From Chryseobacterium sp. H1D6B (lineage in GTDB: Bacteria; Bacteroidota; Bacteroidia; Flavobacteriales; Weeksellaceae): a DNA stretch of 64,000 nucleotides. Location of the stretch: contig NZ_JARXVJ010000001.1 of the NCBI RefSeq assembly GCF_029892445.1, forward strand, positions 3,782,001 through 3,846,000, given 5' to 3'. A program made the translations under genes and the position numbers. Below, piece by piece: positions 7,985 to 16,881 of this stretch (the first letter of the stretch is position 1; the number at the start of each line of letters is the position of its first letter). A model generated the notes under the pieces. That model saw only the letters and a list, made by a program, of their open reading frames with translations, did no database searches and was not told the origin of the DNA.

Positions 7985-9277
7985 ATGGCTATGAAAAATT
8001 TACTCAGCAAAACGACAAAACCATTTCTTGTCTATGTACTTATTGTTTTGGTGATAAGTATCCCTGTCTATTATATTGTAGTGGATACCATATGGCTGAG
8101 CGAGCTGGATGAACATAATGAGATCATTGCGGATAAATCTGCCCACGAGCTTAATAAACTTAAGCTTTCTGATGAGGAATTAGAAAAAAGTATTGCCCTT
8201 TGGAATATGATTCAGCCGGGCACTAATATTGAAAAAACAGCTGCTTCCAATTTAAAAAAAGACTTAGTTTACACCACCGAAAAGCATAAATCCTATTCAT
8301 CAGAGCCTAATACAGATCGTTTCAGATGCTTAAAAAAGATCGTTTACATCAATAAAAAACCTTATCTTTTTACAGTAGAGACCAATGTGGAAGAAACCCA
8401 GGAAACCGTGATGGTCATTGCTGTTACTACTATATTTTTCTTTATTGTTATTGTGGCCGGCCTATTGATTTTGAATAGAAGACTTTCAAATACGGTCTGG
8501 AAACCTTTCCATGATACTTTAAATCAGTTAAAATCATTCAATCTTAGTGATGAGACTAAAATTAATTTCGCAGCAACTGATGTCAAGGAATTTGAAGAAT
8601 TAAATACTGTCCTTACTAAACTTATCGATCATAATATTTCGGTTTATACAGCTCAGAAAGAATTTACTGAAAACGCATCTCATGAACTGCAGACTCCCTT
8701 GGCCGTTCTTCAGAACAAACTGGATATACTGCTGCAGGACGAAAACATTACAGAAAGGCAATACGTTTCTATTGAAGAGCTCAATAAAACATTAGCACGC
8801 AGCACAAGAATCAATAAAAATCTGCTGTTACTCGCCAAAATTGAAAACCTTCAGTTTGCCCAAAATGAAATGATTCCTTTAAGCGAAATGCTGCATCAAA
8901 GTTTAGAAGCAGTACACGAACATTTTGAACAAAAGCAGATTACAGTGAATGTCCGGATACTTGATGGAGTAGAAGTCTATGGAAACAGAACTTTGACTGA
9001 GACACTCATTAATAATCTTTTAATTAACGCCGTAAAGCATACTCCACCCAGCGGAACAGCGAATGTAGAACTTTTCCAGCATGAATTTGTTATTTCTAAT
9101 ACTGGACAGCCTGCGCTTAATAAAGAAACTTTATTCAAAAGATTTTCCAAATCATCATCAGATACTACCGGAAGCGGTTTAGGACTGGCTATTGTTAAAA
9201 AGATCTGCACCCATCAGAAATGGATTGTAGACTATAACTTTCAAGACGGCTGTCATCATTTTTTCATAAAATTTTAA
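7985..9277 (+). CDS. Membrane sensor histidine kinase
   Basis: 430 residues. Membrane segments near 13-33 and 142-163 bracket a periplasmic domain of about 110 residues. The HisKA motif ASHELQTPLAVLQNKLD carries the phospho-acceptor His233; the ATPase domain shows an N box (TLINNLLINAVKHTPP) and a GSGLGLAIVKKI G box. No clear HAMP signature is visible. Partner of the preceding response regulator. The signal is unknown; the downstream target operon with a PepSY-like protein and an outer membrane receptor points to an envelope or metal signal. Confidence 0.94.
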   Translation: MAMKNLLSKTTKPFLVYVLIVLVISIPVYYIVVDTIWLSELDEHNEIIADKSAHELNKLKLSDEELEKSIALWNMIQPGTNIEKTAASNLKKDLVYTTEKHKSYSSEPNTDRFRCLKKIVYINKKPYLFTVETNVEETQETVMVIAVTTIFFFIVIVAGLLILNRRLSNTVWKPFHDTLNQLKSFNLSDETKINFAATDVKEFEELNTVLTKLIDHNISVYTAQKEFTENASHELQTPLAVLQNKLDILLQDENITERQYVSIEELNKTLARSTRINKNLLLLAKIENLQFAQNEMIPLSEMLHQSLEAVHEHFEQKQITVNVRILDGVEVYGNRTLTETLINNLLINAVKHTPPSGTANVELFQHEFVISNTGQPALNKETLFKRFSKSSSDTTGSGLGLAIVKKICTHQKWIVDYNFQDGCHHFFIKF

Positions 9278-9301
9278 CGGAACAATCTTTTAAAAATTAT
9301 C

Positions 9302-9332
9302 CTGCACTTTTATAATGAAGTGCAGTTTTTTT
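9302..9332 (+). terminator. Rho-independent terminator of the two-component operon
   Basis: Arms CTGCACTT (9302-9309) and AAGTGCAG (9318-9325) followed by a run of T. Confidence 0.85.
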
Positions 9333-9417
9333 ATGGTGTTATATTGTAAATCCGCCAGTTTGATTCCTGCCTATTATTGCTCTAAAATAATCAGTTTCAC
9401 TATACTCAAAGTCTAAT

Positions 9418-9440
9418 AATTCAAGATTTCTACAAAATTG
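9418..9440 (+). promoter_or_regulatory. Second copy of the response-regulator box
   Basis: 23 bp matching 7265-7287 at 21 positions. In both places the box is followed 5-6 bp later by a -7-like element (GAACTTTG starting at 9446 here; TAAATTTA starting at 7294 there), the position expected for an activator covering the -33 region. It would drive the PepSY-receptor-PAP2 operon. An extra half-site TTCAAAATT is at 9511-9519. Confidence 0.65.
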
Positions 9441-9568
9441 CATAAGAACTTTGGATAAAAATATAGCGGTCTCTAATAAAAGTAAAGAACTGAGCTTTTG
9501 AAATTGAAAATTCAAAATTTATTCTAAATCATTATAGATTATTGTACCACAAATTAAAATGTAGTAAA

Positions 9569-9997
9569 ATGAAAAAGTTAGCAATACTATTCGCTGCCAC
9601 AGCAGGTGTAGTTTTCATCAATGGACAGAAAATACAGCAGAAAGACATTCCGGGATCAGTTCAGTTCGGTTTGCAGAAACAATTTCCTGATGCAAAAAAT
9701 GTAAAGTGGGAAAAAGAGAATGGTAATTATGAAGCAGGTTTTAAATCTAAAGGAACAGAATATTCTGTTCTGCTGAATGCCTCAGGAAGTATCATGGAAA
9801 CAGAAATCCCTGTCAGTATTAACTCTCTGTCAGCTCCTATTAAACAATTTATAGCTCAAAAATATCCAAACCAAAAAATTAAAGAAGCTGCAAAAATAAC
9901 AGATGCAAAAGGGATTGTGACCTATGAAGCCGAAACTGGCGGCAAAGATCTGATTTTCGATAGTAAGGGGAATTTTTTAAGGGAAATTAAAGACTGA
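9569..9997 (+). CDS. Secreted PepSY-like protein
   Basis: 142 residues from ATG 9569; the nine-residue TTG extension to 9542 does not fit. Signal peptide MKKLAILFAATAGVVFING, then a PepSY-like (DUF2874 type) repeat pair: IPGSVQFGLQKQFPDAKNV followed by KWEKENGNYEAGFK, and later IKQFIAQKYPNQKIKEAAK. These periplasmic proteins have an alpha/beta-lactamase-inhibitor-like fold and often lie in two-component regulons of Bacteroidota. It is first in the unit with the outer membrane barrel (5-base gap) and is preceded by the regulator box. Molecular role unknown. Confidence 0.88.
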   Translation: MKKLAILFAATAGVVFINGQKIQQKDIPGSVQFGLQKQFPDAKNVKWEKENGNYEAGFKSKGTEYSVLLNASGSIMETEIPVSINSLSAPIKQFIAQKYPNQKIKEAAKITDAKGIVTYEAETGGKDLIFDSKGNFLREIKD

Positions 9998-10002
9998 ATG
10001 TG

Positions 10003-12426
10003 ATGAATAAAATGAAACTGCTGTTTTTCTCAATGGTACTGTTTTTTTCTTCTATGACGTTGGCTCAGGTCTCTTCTGTAACAGTTTCAGGCATTGTAAC
10101 TCACAAAGACAAATCTGCTGTGCCCTACACGAATATTGTTTTAAAAAATGCAAAAGACAATACGTTTGTTTCCGGAACGATCACCAATGAAGAGGGCCGG
10201 TTTTCTCTGGCTGAAATAAAACCCGGGAATTATCATTTAGAAATTTCTCTTTCAGGCTATATTTCTAAGGAACAGCCTCTTTTTATCGGCAGTCTTTCCG
10301 AGTTTCTGGATATTCCTCCAGTAGAACTTGAATTGAAGAGCAGTGAGAAAGAAACAAAAATTGAAGAAGTGATAGTAACGGCTTCTAAAAAAAATGAAAT
10401 AGGAAATCAGCTTGACAAAAAAACATATTCTGTTGCTGACAACATCAGCCAAAGCGGGGGATCTGTTCTTCAGAGCATGCAGAACCTTCCGGGAATAACC
10501 GTTCAGGACGGAAAAGTACAGCTGCGGGGCAATGACAAGGTAACGGTTTTAATTGACGGAAAGCAGACTGCCTTAACCGGTTTTGGAAGCCAGACAGGAC
10601 TTGATAATATCCCGTCTTCAGCGATTGATAAGATTGAAATCATTAATAATCCGTCTTCAAAATATGATGCTAATGGAAATGCAGGGATCATTAATATCAT
10701 TATGAAAAAAAATAAACAGAACGGCTGGAACGGAAAAGCAGGATTTACAACAGGATTAGGCTCTCTCTGGATAAGAAAAGAAAATCTTCCGGATATATGG
10801 CCTCAGTATACTTTTACCCCAAAAATAAATCCTTCCGTTTCTTTAAATTACAGAAAAGATAAGATCAATATTTTCCTGCAGGCTGATAATTTATACACCC
10901 AGACGCTGAATAAAAATGAATTCATGACACGAACCTATGATGACGGAACCATTATTAATTCGCAGTTAAAAAGAAATAGAAATACGAATTTTTTAACTAC
11001 AAAAGCAGGAATAGACTGGACTATCGACAGCCAGAATACATTAACGGTTTCAGGAATGTATGGAAGCGAGAAAATTATTGACCGTGGCGACCAGCCTTTT
11101 TTCAACAATGATCTGTCACAACGCTTCCGTTTATGGCAGTTTTTGGAAGATGAATTGAAAACTACGGTAATGGCTTCAGCTGCTTATCAGCATAAGTTCA
11201 AAGAAGCCGGACATCATTTGAATATTGGTTTCAATTATACCTTCCACAGAGAAGATGAAAAGTATTTCTATGACAATTATCTGCCTGCGTCCACCGGAAC
11301 AGATGCTTTTAAACTGCTTTCAGACGAACAGGTGTATGATTTCAATGTAGATTATGTAAAACCCTTAAAATACGGCCGTATTGAGGCCGGAATTAAAGTA
11401 AGAAACAGAAGCATTCCTACCAACATGCACTTTATCCCGGGAATTAATTCTGTGATCGATGTAAGCGCAGGAGGCTGGGCAGATTATAAAGAATTCATTC
11501 CTGCAGTGTACAGCAATTATGTTTTTGAAAATGAAAAATGGGAAGCAGAACTGGGAGTAAGACTGGAATATGTAAAGATCCAATATGATGTAAACCCTAA
11601 CCATCCCACTTATAAAAGTGACGGCTACAATTACACACAGCCGTTTCCGAATTTGAGATTAGCTTATAAACTCAATGACCGCAATAGGTTTTCAATATTT
11701 TATAACAGAAGGGTAGACAGGCCCAATGAAGTAGATATCCGGATATTCCCCAAATATGATGATGCTGAAATCATTAAAGTAGGAAACCCGGCATTAAGAC
11801 CGCAGTTTACCAACTCAATAGAATTGGGATATAAACACAATTGGGATAACGGGTATTTGTATACCGCGGCATACCATCGTTTTTCTAATGGGACGATCAG
11901 CCGTATCTCCAGCACTGTCCCTGGAAGCACATTGATCTATGCCGTATTTCAGAATGCAGGCAGAAGTTATAATTCAGGAATTGAGGCGGTCTGGAATCAA
12001 AAAATTTCAAAAACATATTCCTTCAACGTTAACGGAAATCTTTACAGAAACCAGATCAATGCATTTAGTGTTGAAAATCTATATCCAATACCGAATACTT
12101 TTTCTGCCGGCAGACAGACCGGGGTATCTGGAAATGTAAAATTCAACAATACCTTCAAATTTGCTAAAGGATTTGATGCCCAGCTTACGGCTGTTTATCT
12201 GGCACCGGACATTATTCCGCAGGGAAAAATAGGTTCAAGGTTCTCAATGGATATGGGAGTAAAAAAATCCATTCAGAATGGTAAAGGAGAATTATTCCTG
12301 AACGCTTCAGATCTTTTCAATACCATGGTTATTAAGAAAAAAATTCAGGGAGACGGTTTTAGATATACCAGTGATGATTATTATGAAACACAGGTAATCC
12401 GATTAGGATACAGTTATAAATTTTAA
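10003..12426 (+). CDS. Outer membrane beta-barrel receptor (TonB-dependent-like, OMP_b-brl family)
   Basis: 807 residues from ATG 10003 (a GTG at 10000 precedes it). Signal peptide MNKMKLLFFSMVLFFSSMTLAQ; carboxypeptidase-regulatory-like domain around residues 25-110 (VSGIVTHKDKSAVPYTNIVL); plug domain with VLQSMQNLPGITVQDGKVQLRG and NNPSSKYDANGNAGIINIIM; then a barrel ending in aromatic Phe (VIRLGYSYKF). This layout is typical of the 'outer membrane beta-barrel family protein' group in flavobacteria. The ligand is unknown. It lies between the PepSY-like and PAP2 genes in the probable regulon of the upstream two-component system. Confidence 0.92.
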   Translation: MNKMKLLFFSMVLFFSSMTLAQVSSVTVSGIVTHKDKSAVPYTNIVLKNAKDNTFVSGTITNEEGRFSLAEIKPGNYHLEISLSGYISKEQPLFIGSLSEFLDIPPVELELKSSEKETKIEEVIVTASKKNEIGNQLDKKTYSVADNISQSGGSVLQSMQNLPGITVQDGKVQLRGNDKVTVLIDGKQTALTGFGSQTGLDNIPSSAIDKIEIINNPSSKYDANGNAGIINIIMKKNKQNGWNGKAGFTTGLGSLWIRKENLPDIWPQYTFTPKINPSVSLNYRKDKINIFLQADNLYTQTLNKNEFMTRTYDDGTIINSQLKRNRNTNFLTTKAGIDWTIDSQNTLTVSGMYGSEKIIDRGDQPFFNNDLSQRFRLWQFLEDELKTTVMASAAYQHKFKEAGHHLNIGFNYTFHREDEKYFYDNYLPASTGTDAFKLLSDEQVYDFNVDYVKPLKYGRIEAGIKVRNRSIPTNMHFIPGINSVIDVSAGGWADYKEFIPAVYSNYVFENEKWEAELGVRLEYVKIQYDVNPNHPTYKSDGYNYTQPFPNLRLAYKLNDRNRFSIFYNRRVDRPNEVDIRIFPKYDDAEIIKVGNPALRPQFTNSIELGYKHNWDNGYLYTAAYHRFSNGTISRISSTVPGSTLIYAVFQNAGRSYNSGIEAVWNQKISKTYSFNVNGNLYRNQINAFSVENLYPIPNTFSAGRQTGVSGNVKFNNTFKFAKGFDAQLTAVYLAPDIIPQGKIGSRFSMDMGVKKSIQNGKGELFLNASDLFNTMVIKKKIQGDGFRYTSDDYYETQVIRLGYSYKF

Positions 12427-12447
12427 TTCAAAAAAAATAAAATTCAA

Positions 12448-13236
12448 ATGAAAAATTTATTCGCAGGCTTATTTTTAAGCTTTATAAGTTTTCAGCATGC
12501 GGCTGCACAGGACAGTTTAACAGTGATGAAAATCCAGGACAGTGCAGCTGTTCCTTTAAAGTCAGATTTAAATGACACTACCCATCAGTTCACGTATAAA
12601 AAACTGATTATACCCGCAGTATTGATATCTTATGGAGCCGCAAGTTTAAGCATCAAAGGGCTTAAACAATTGAATTCTTCCACCCAGTATGAAATAAGCG
12701 AACACCAGCCTGATAAAATAAAACTGGATAACTATACTCAATTTGCCCCGGCAGTATTGGTGTACGGACTGAACGCTGCAGGGGTTGAAGGCAAACATAA
12801 TTTCAGGGACAGGAGTATTATTTACGGAACTTCTATGCTGATCACTTCTTCCATAACACTGCCGCTGAAACATATTGTAAAAGAAGAAAGACCAGATGGT
12901 TCCAATAATCTGTCATTTCCTTCCGGCCACACTGCTATTGCCTTTGCTTCTGCTCAATTTATGTTCAGAGAATATAAGGATACTAATTTCTGGCTGGGAA
13001 TTTCTGGGTATTCCTTAGCTGTTTTCACGGGAGTGTATAGAATGCTGAATAACAAACACTGGTTCGGAGACGTGGTAGGCGGTGCCGGTTTTGGGATCTT
13101 ATCTACAGAATTGGCGTACTGGCTGTATCCTAAGATCAATTCTATCTTAGGAGGGAAGAGCGAAAAATCTCAGACGATGATCATGCCTTACTACCAAAAA
13201 GGAAATGCAGGGATTGGTTTTGTTATGAATTTTTAA
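12448..13236 (+). CDS. PAP2-family phosphatase, exported
   Basis: 262 residues with a signal peptide (MKKNLF-like start, cut after HAAAQ) and the PAP2 motifs KEERPDGSNN, FPSGHTAIAF and RMLNNKHWFGDVVGG, in which the His and Asp of the last motif complete the catalytic site. PAP2 enzymes remove phosphate from lipid phosphates such as undecaprenyl-PP or lipid A. It is 21 bases after the receptor gene, so it is likely the third gene of the response-regulator-controlled operon; lipid A or undecaprenyl phosphate turnover linked to envelope stress is an inference. Confidence 0.92.
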   Translation: MKNLFAGLFLSFISFQHAAAQDSLTVMKIQDSAAVPLKSDLNDTTHQFTYKKLIIPAVLISYGAASLSIKGLKQLNSSTQYEISEHQPDKIKLDNYTQFAPAVLVYGLNAAGVEGKHNFRDRSIIYGTSMLITSSITLPLKHIVKEERPDGSNNLSFPSGHTAIAFASAQFMFREYKDTNFWLGISGYSLAVFTGVYRMLNNKHWFGDVVGGAGFGILSTELAYWLYPKINSILGGKSEKSQTMIMPYYQKGNAGIGFVMNF

Positions 13237-13271
13237 TAATTGATGTTAATTAAAGCCTAAAACTCAGGGAA

Positions 13272-14072
13272 TTATTTCTTCAGTTTGGGCTTTGATTTCA
13301 TTACGGCAAAATAAGAAGAAGTAAAAGCAGACAGACTTTTATAGCCTGTCATGAATGCGGTCTGGCTTAAAGTATACTGTCTGGTATCAAGCAGCTCAAT
13401 ACTTTTTAAAATCCGGGTCAGCTGCAGGTACTTCTGAAGTGTTATTCCTGTTTCGTGCTTGAAAATACGCTGCAGGCTCCTTACAGACATCTGTGCTTTA
13501 TCGGCAAGAGCATCAATATTCAGATGATATTTAAAATTGGCATTGATATAAGTACAGACAGGAATCAGCCGTTCATCTGCAGGAACAGGGATTTCAAGAT
13601 GATTATTTTCTCTGCAGAAGTTCGGAAGGCTTTTTAAAATCGCTTTAAAAAATATTTCCTGTTCTTCATCTTCAGCTAATACTTTATTCCATTTTGAAGC
13701 ATACAAAAGCATTTCCTTTAAAACAGGCGGAATAGCAAAAACCTGTACATGCTGATAAAAATCTTCCTTCAAAACAGATTTAAACAAAAATACCATCAGA
13801 TTCACTGTCTGGGCTTCTGAAGTAATACGGTGCGGTTTTCCGGAAGGAATCCAGATCACATGGTGCTGAGGAACAAGATAAATCTTCTGGTCAATATGAA
13901 AATATTGATATCCTTCCTCTACATACGTCAGCTGGGCACGGTGATGTACATGCTCGTAATCGTCATGCTTCCAGTCTTTTTCATACCAGACATAGGCTTC
14001 TTTCTCGATTGTATCAACAAAACGGCTGTCATTTTGTTCCGCTAAACCGCATTTTATCTTGTCGTTCTGCAT
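13272..14072 (-). CDS. AraC-family regulator with cupin sensor domain
   Basis: 266 residues: N-terminal cupin-type AraC-binding domain (HVHHRAQLTYVEEGYQYFHIDQ, then HHVIWIPSGKPHRI) and two C-terminal helix-turn-helix units (IDALADKAQMSVRSLQRIFKHETG and LSQTAFMTGYKSLSAFTSSYF). It is divergent from the secreted flavodoxin-RidA gene 70 bases away, the most likely target. The final HTH reads KSLSAFTSSYFAVMKSKPKLKK, a normal AraC end. Confidence 0.94.
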   Translation of the reverse strand: MQNDKIKCGLAEQNDSRFVDTIEKEAYVWYEKDWKHDDYEHVHHRAQLTYVEEGYQYFHIDQKIYLVPQHHVIWIPSGKPHRITSEAQTVNLMVFLFKSVLKEDFYQHVQVFAIPPVLKEMLLYASKWNKVLAEDEEQEIFFKAILKSLPNFCRENNHLEIPVPADERLIPVCTYINANFKYHLNIDALADKAQMSVRSLQRIFKHETGITLQKYLQLTRILKSIELLDTRQYTLSQTAFMTGYKSLSAFTSSYFAVMKSKPKLKK

Positions 14073-14141
14073 AGTATTTTTGGCAAATTTAATAAAAACG
14101 TCATTAGTAATTTTGTATTATAAATTTATAGTAAATTCAGA

Positions 14142-15287
14142 ATGAAAAAATTAGGATCTTTTATTGTATTACTTTTAATGTTAAACATCCCAAATAAAAT
14201 GGAAGCACAAGATAGCAATAAAGCAAAAGTACTGGTTCTCATCCATTCCGATAACGGAGGAACATATGAACTGGCCAAAGAGATAGCAAAAGGAATAGAA
14301 AGTGACGGCAGCGTAAAAGCAGTGATCAAACAGGTTAAACAATCTCAAAATGACAATCTGAAAAATATTCCCATAGCTTCAGCAGACGAACTTCCATCAT
14401 ATGACGGGATCGCATTTGGGTCCCCTGTTTATTTTGGAAACATCAGCACTGGGATGAGCGAGTTTTTCTCCAAAACAGTCAATCTCTGGACGAGTCATGC
14501 GCTGGAAGGAATGCCTGCGGCTGTTTTTATGTCTGCGGGAAGCGGAGCCGGGAAAGAGCTTGCTTTACAGTCATTTTGGAACAGTCTTGCCGTTCACGGA
14601 ATGATCCTTGTTTCAAATGGTATCCGTGGAACAGAAAGCATCAACAAAGCAATTCCGCAGGGAAATTCAGTACTCGGTGTTACAACTATGGCTTCTTTAA
14701 AAGATGTGGAAAGACCTACCAAAGATGAACGTTCTTTAGCAGAACTTCAGGGTAAAAACTTCGCAAAAGTTGCTTTAGCTTTAAAAGGGACATTTAATAA
14801 AAAAGAAACTGCGGCCGCTGAAAAGCCTAAAGATTTCAATACTCTTTTAAAACAAAAAAATATTATACTGCCTCAGGTGCCAAAACCAGCTGGAAATTAT
14901 CAGCCTTATGTGCGTTCCGGAAACCTGGTATTTATCAATCAAGTTGCTTTAAAAGATGGAAAGATTCTTAATCCAGGAAAACTAGGCGTTGATGTAAACG
15001 AAGAGCAGGTGAAAGAGGCAACAAAAGCAACGATGCTGAATGTAATATCTGTTTTAAAGGAAGCCGTAGGCGGAGATTTGAACAGAGTAAAACAATGCGT
15101 TCAGCTGACAGGAATTTTCAATACCAAAGATGATTTCACAAAGCATGCAGATCTAATGAATATTGCTTCTGATCTTACAGTTGAAGTTTTTGGGGACAAA
15201 GGAAAACACGCAAGAGCTACTTTAGGTGCTTCATCAATTCCTGTGAATTCTTCAGTGGAAATACAGGCTGTTTTTGAAGTGGAATAG
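14142..15287 (+). CDS. Secreted fusion of a flavodoxin-like and a RidA (YjgF/UK114) domain
   Basis: 381 residues. Signal peptide MKKLGSFIVLLLMLNIPNKMEAQ. Residues ~28-220 are a WrbA/flavodoxin-fold domain: KVLVLIHSDNGGTYELAKEIA (FMN phosphate loop), GIAFGSPVYFGNISTGMSEFF, and AVFMSAGSGAGKELALQSF. After a KKETAAAEKPK linker, residues ~240-381 are a RidA domain starting PQVPKPAGNYQPYVRSGNLVFINQ and ending ARATLGASSIPVNSSVEIQA, where Arg358 matches the catalytic Arg of imine deaminases. Both domains are usually single cytoplasmic proteins. The exported fusion is unusual; redox plus imine/enamine clearance is inference. Divergent from an AraC regulator. Confidence 0.88.
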   Translation: MKKLGSFIVLLLMLNIPNKMEAQDSNKAKVLVLIHSDNGGTYELAKEIAKGIESDGSVKAVIKQVKQSQNDNLKNIPIASADELPSYDGIAFGSPVYFGNISTGMSEFFSKTVNLWTSHALEGMPAAVFMSAGSGAGKELALQSFWNSLAVHGMILVSNGIRGTESINKAIPQGNSVLGVTTMASLKDVERPTKDERSLAELQGKNFAKVALALKGTFNKKETAAAEKPKDFNTLLKQKNIILPQVPKPAGNYQPYVRSGNLVFINQVALKDGKILNPGKLGVDVNEEQVKEATKATMLNVISVLKEAVGGDLNRVKQCVQLTGIFNTKDDFTKHADLMNIASDLTVEVFGDKGKHARATLGASSIPVNSSVEIQAVFEVE

Positions 15288-15316
15288 GAGACATTCCAAA
15301 TAAATAATACATTTTT

Positions 15317-15342
15317 AAAGCTTTCTTTTTTAAGAAAGCTTT
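15317..15342. terminator. Bidirectional terminator
   Basis: Perfect 11-bp arms AAAGCTTTCTT (15317-15327) and AAGAAAGCTTT (15332-15342), followed by T-rich DNA, between the convergent flavodoxin-RidA and MocR genes. Confidence 0.85.
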
Positions 15343-16779
15343 TTATTTTTGACTGTTTATTATATCTGCAATGATCTTTATGCTGTGTTCCAGCTGTTCT
15401 TCAGAAAGAGATCCGTAGCTTAATCGAAAACCATTGACTAAACTTCCTTCAAAACTATACCGGACAGGATGAATTATTTTGACATTGTGTTCTAATAATA
15501 AATTAGTTACGACATCCCAATTCAAATTAGCTTTAGGTTTAATCCAGAAAGCTAATCCTCCATCCGGCAGTTTAAAATCTGCTGTATTTTTTAAATATTT
15601 TTCAAGAAGGCTGAAGACAAAATCTCTTTTATTTCTATAATGTACGGTTGCTTTTTTAATGTGCTTTTTTACAGCTCCTTCTTTGATAAGTTGCAATACG
15701 GCCTGTTCCATGATAACATCTCCCTGTACGTCAATTATTTTTCTTAAATCTGCAATTTTATTTAAAAGAGAGTGGTCTGCGGTTGCCAAATAACCAATTC
15801 TTAAAGCCGGCGCCACCACTTTGCTCATGGTACCTACATATACATAGTTATTAAGTTCAGGAAAACTGGAGATCGGAAGAATAGGACGGTACCCGAAATG
15901 AAACTCATTATCGTAGTCATCCTCAATGATCGTTATACCATATTCATTGGATAATTCAATTAATTTCAATCTTCTAGCTAAACTTAAAGTAACTGTAGTA
16001 GGATACTGTCTATGAGGTGTTATGTAAATGGCTTTGATGTTTTTATTTTGTTTTAAATGGCCAATAATCTCTTCAACGATCAATCCTTCTTCGTCCACTG
16101 AAACAGGTAAAAGCTGGGCACCTGCATGATTGAATGCATTCCAGGCCGGCATATAACCAGGATTTTCCACTACTACATAATCACCTGGTTTTAATAAGCT
16201 TTGAGCCGTAAGAAACATAGCCATCTGGCTTCCTCTTGTAATGAAAATCTCATCTTCATTAATATGCATTCCTCTCTGATGATTGAGCATTTTAGAAAGT
16301 ACCCTCCGGAATTCTGCATCCCCGGACGGGTCTACATATCCCATCATCTGCCATTTTGCCTTCCTGTCGAATATCTGTCTGTAAACTCTTGCTAATTCTG
16401 TGATAGGAGCAATTTTACTGTCCGGATGTCCGTCGTCAAAATTGATTAAAAGAGCAGTATTACTTTCTGTTTTTTTCTTACTTTCTGTTTTACTCTTTTT
16501 TACTCCCAATTGCAGCGCAGACAACTTATCTGATACAAAAATCCCCTGTCTTTCTTTAGGTTCTACCCACTCTTCGTTGGTTAAGACCTGATAGGCCGCT
16601 ACTACGGTGTTTCTATTCAATCCAAGCAGTAAAGACAGGTTCCGGCTTCCAGGAAGTGCATCACCAGGCTGTAATCTTCCAGATTTAATGTCTTTAATAA
16701 TCGTATCAGCGATCTGCAGATAAACTGCTTTTCCTAGTTTTTTATCAACTTCTAGTTCTAATTTCCATGGACGTATCAT
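15343..16779 (-). CDS. MocR-family regulator (GntR wHTH + aminotransferase fold)
   Basis: 478 residues in the long-linker MocR form: GntR winged helix (LPGSRNLSLLLGLNRNTVVAAYQVL), a Lys/Ser-rich linker (SKTESKKKTESNT), then an aminotransferase domain with intact PLP lysine in YVGTMSKVVAPALRIGYL and IIEDDYDNEFHFGYRP. It is divergent from the cupin gene (16882), 102 bases apart, and probably controls the cupin and perhaps the aldolase/thioredoxin genes after it. An inverted TGGACT motif lies between them. Confidence 0.93.
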   Translation of the reverse strand: MIRPWKLELEVDKKLGKAVYLQIADTIIKDIKSGRLQPGDALPGSRNLSLLLGLNRNTVVAAYQVLTNEEWVEPKERQGIFVSDKLSALQLGVKKSKTESKKKTESNTALLINFDDGHPDSKIAPITELARVYRQIFDRKAKWQMMGYVDPSGDAEFRRVLSKMLNHQRGMHINEDEIFITRGSQMAMFLTAQSLLKPGDYVVVENPGYMPAWNAFNHAGAQLLPVSVDEEGLIVEEIIGHLKQNKNIKAIYITPHRQYPTTVTLSLARRLKLIELSNEYGITIIEDDYDNEFHFGYRPILPISSFPELNNYVYVGTMSKVVAPALRIGYLATADHSLLNKIADLRKIIDVQGDVIMEQAVLQLIKEGAVKKHIKKATVHYRNKRDFVFSLLEKYLKNTADFKLPDGGLAFWIKPKANLNWDVVTNLLLEHNVKIIHPVRYSFEGSLVNGFRLSYGSLSEEQLEHSIKIIADIINSQK

Positions 16780-16825
16780 CTGGACTATTTATTTATGTTA
16801 AAACTGTATCATTAAAACAGTCCAA
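16780..16825. promoter_or_regulatory. Candidate MocR operator between mocR and cupin genes
   Basis: CTGGACTATTT at 16780-16790 is repeated in inverted form as TTTGGACTGTTTT (16825-16813 on the minus strand). The CTGGAC core resembles the CTGGAC half-site known for the MocR-type regulator TauR. GTATCAT is also repeated directly at 16773-16779 and 16806-16812. Proposed as operator by inference. Confidence 0.45.
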
Positions 16826-16833
16826 ATATAAAA

Positions 16834-16841
16834 TATTTTTG
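16834..16841 (+). promoter_or_regulatory. Candidate -7 element of the cupin gene
   Basis: TATTTTTG fits TAnnTTTG and lies 40 bases before the cupin ATG, just downstream of the inverted TGGACT repeat. No clear -33 TTG is visible. Confidence 0.35.
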
Positions 16842-16881
16842 TAGAGCAATACTGCAGAAAACAATAAATATTTCTAAAATT

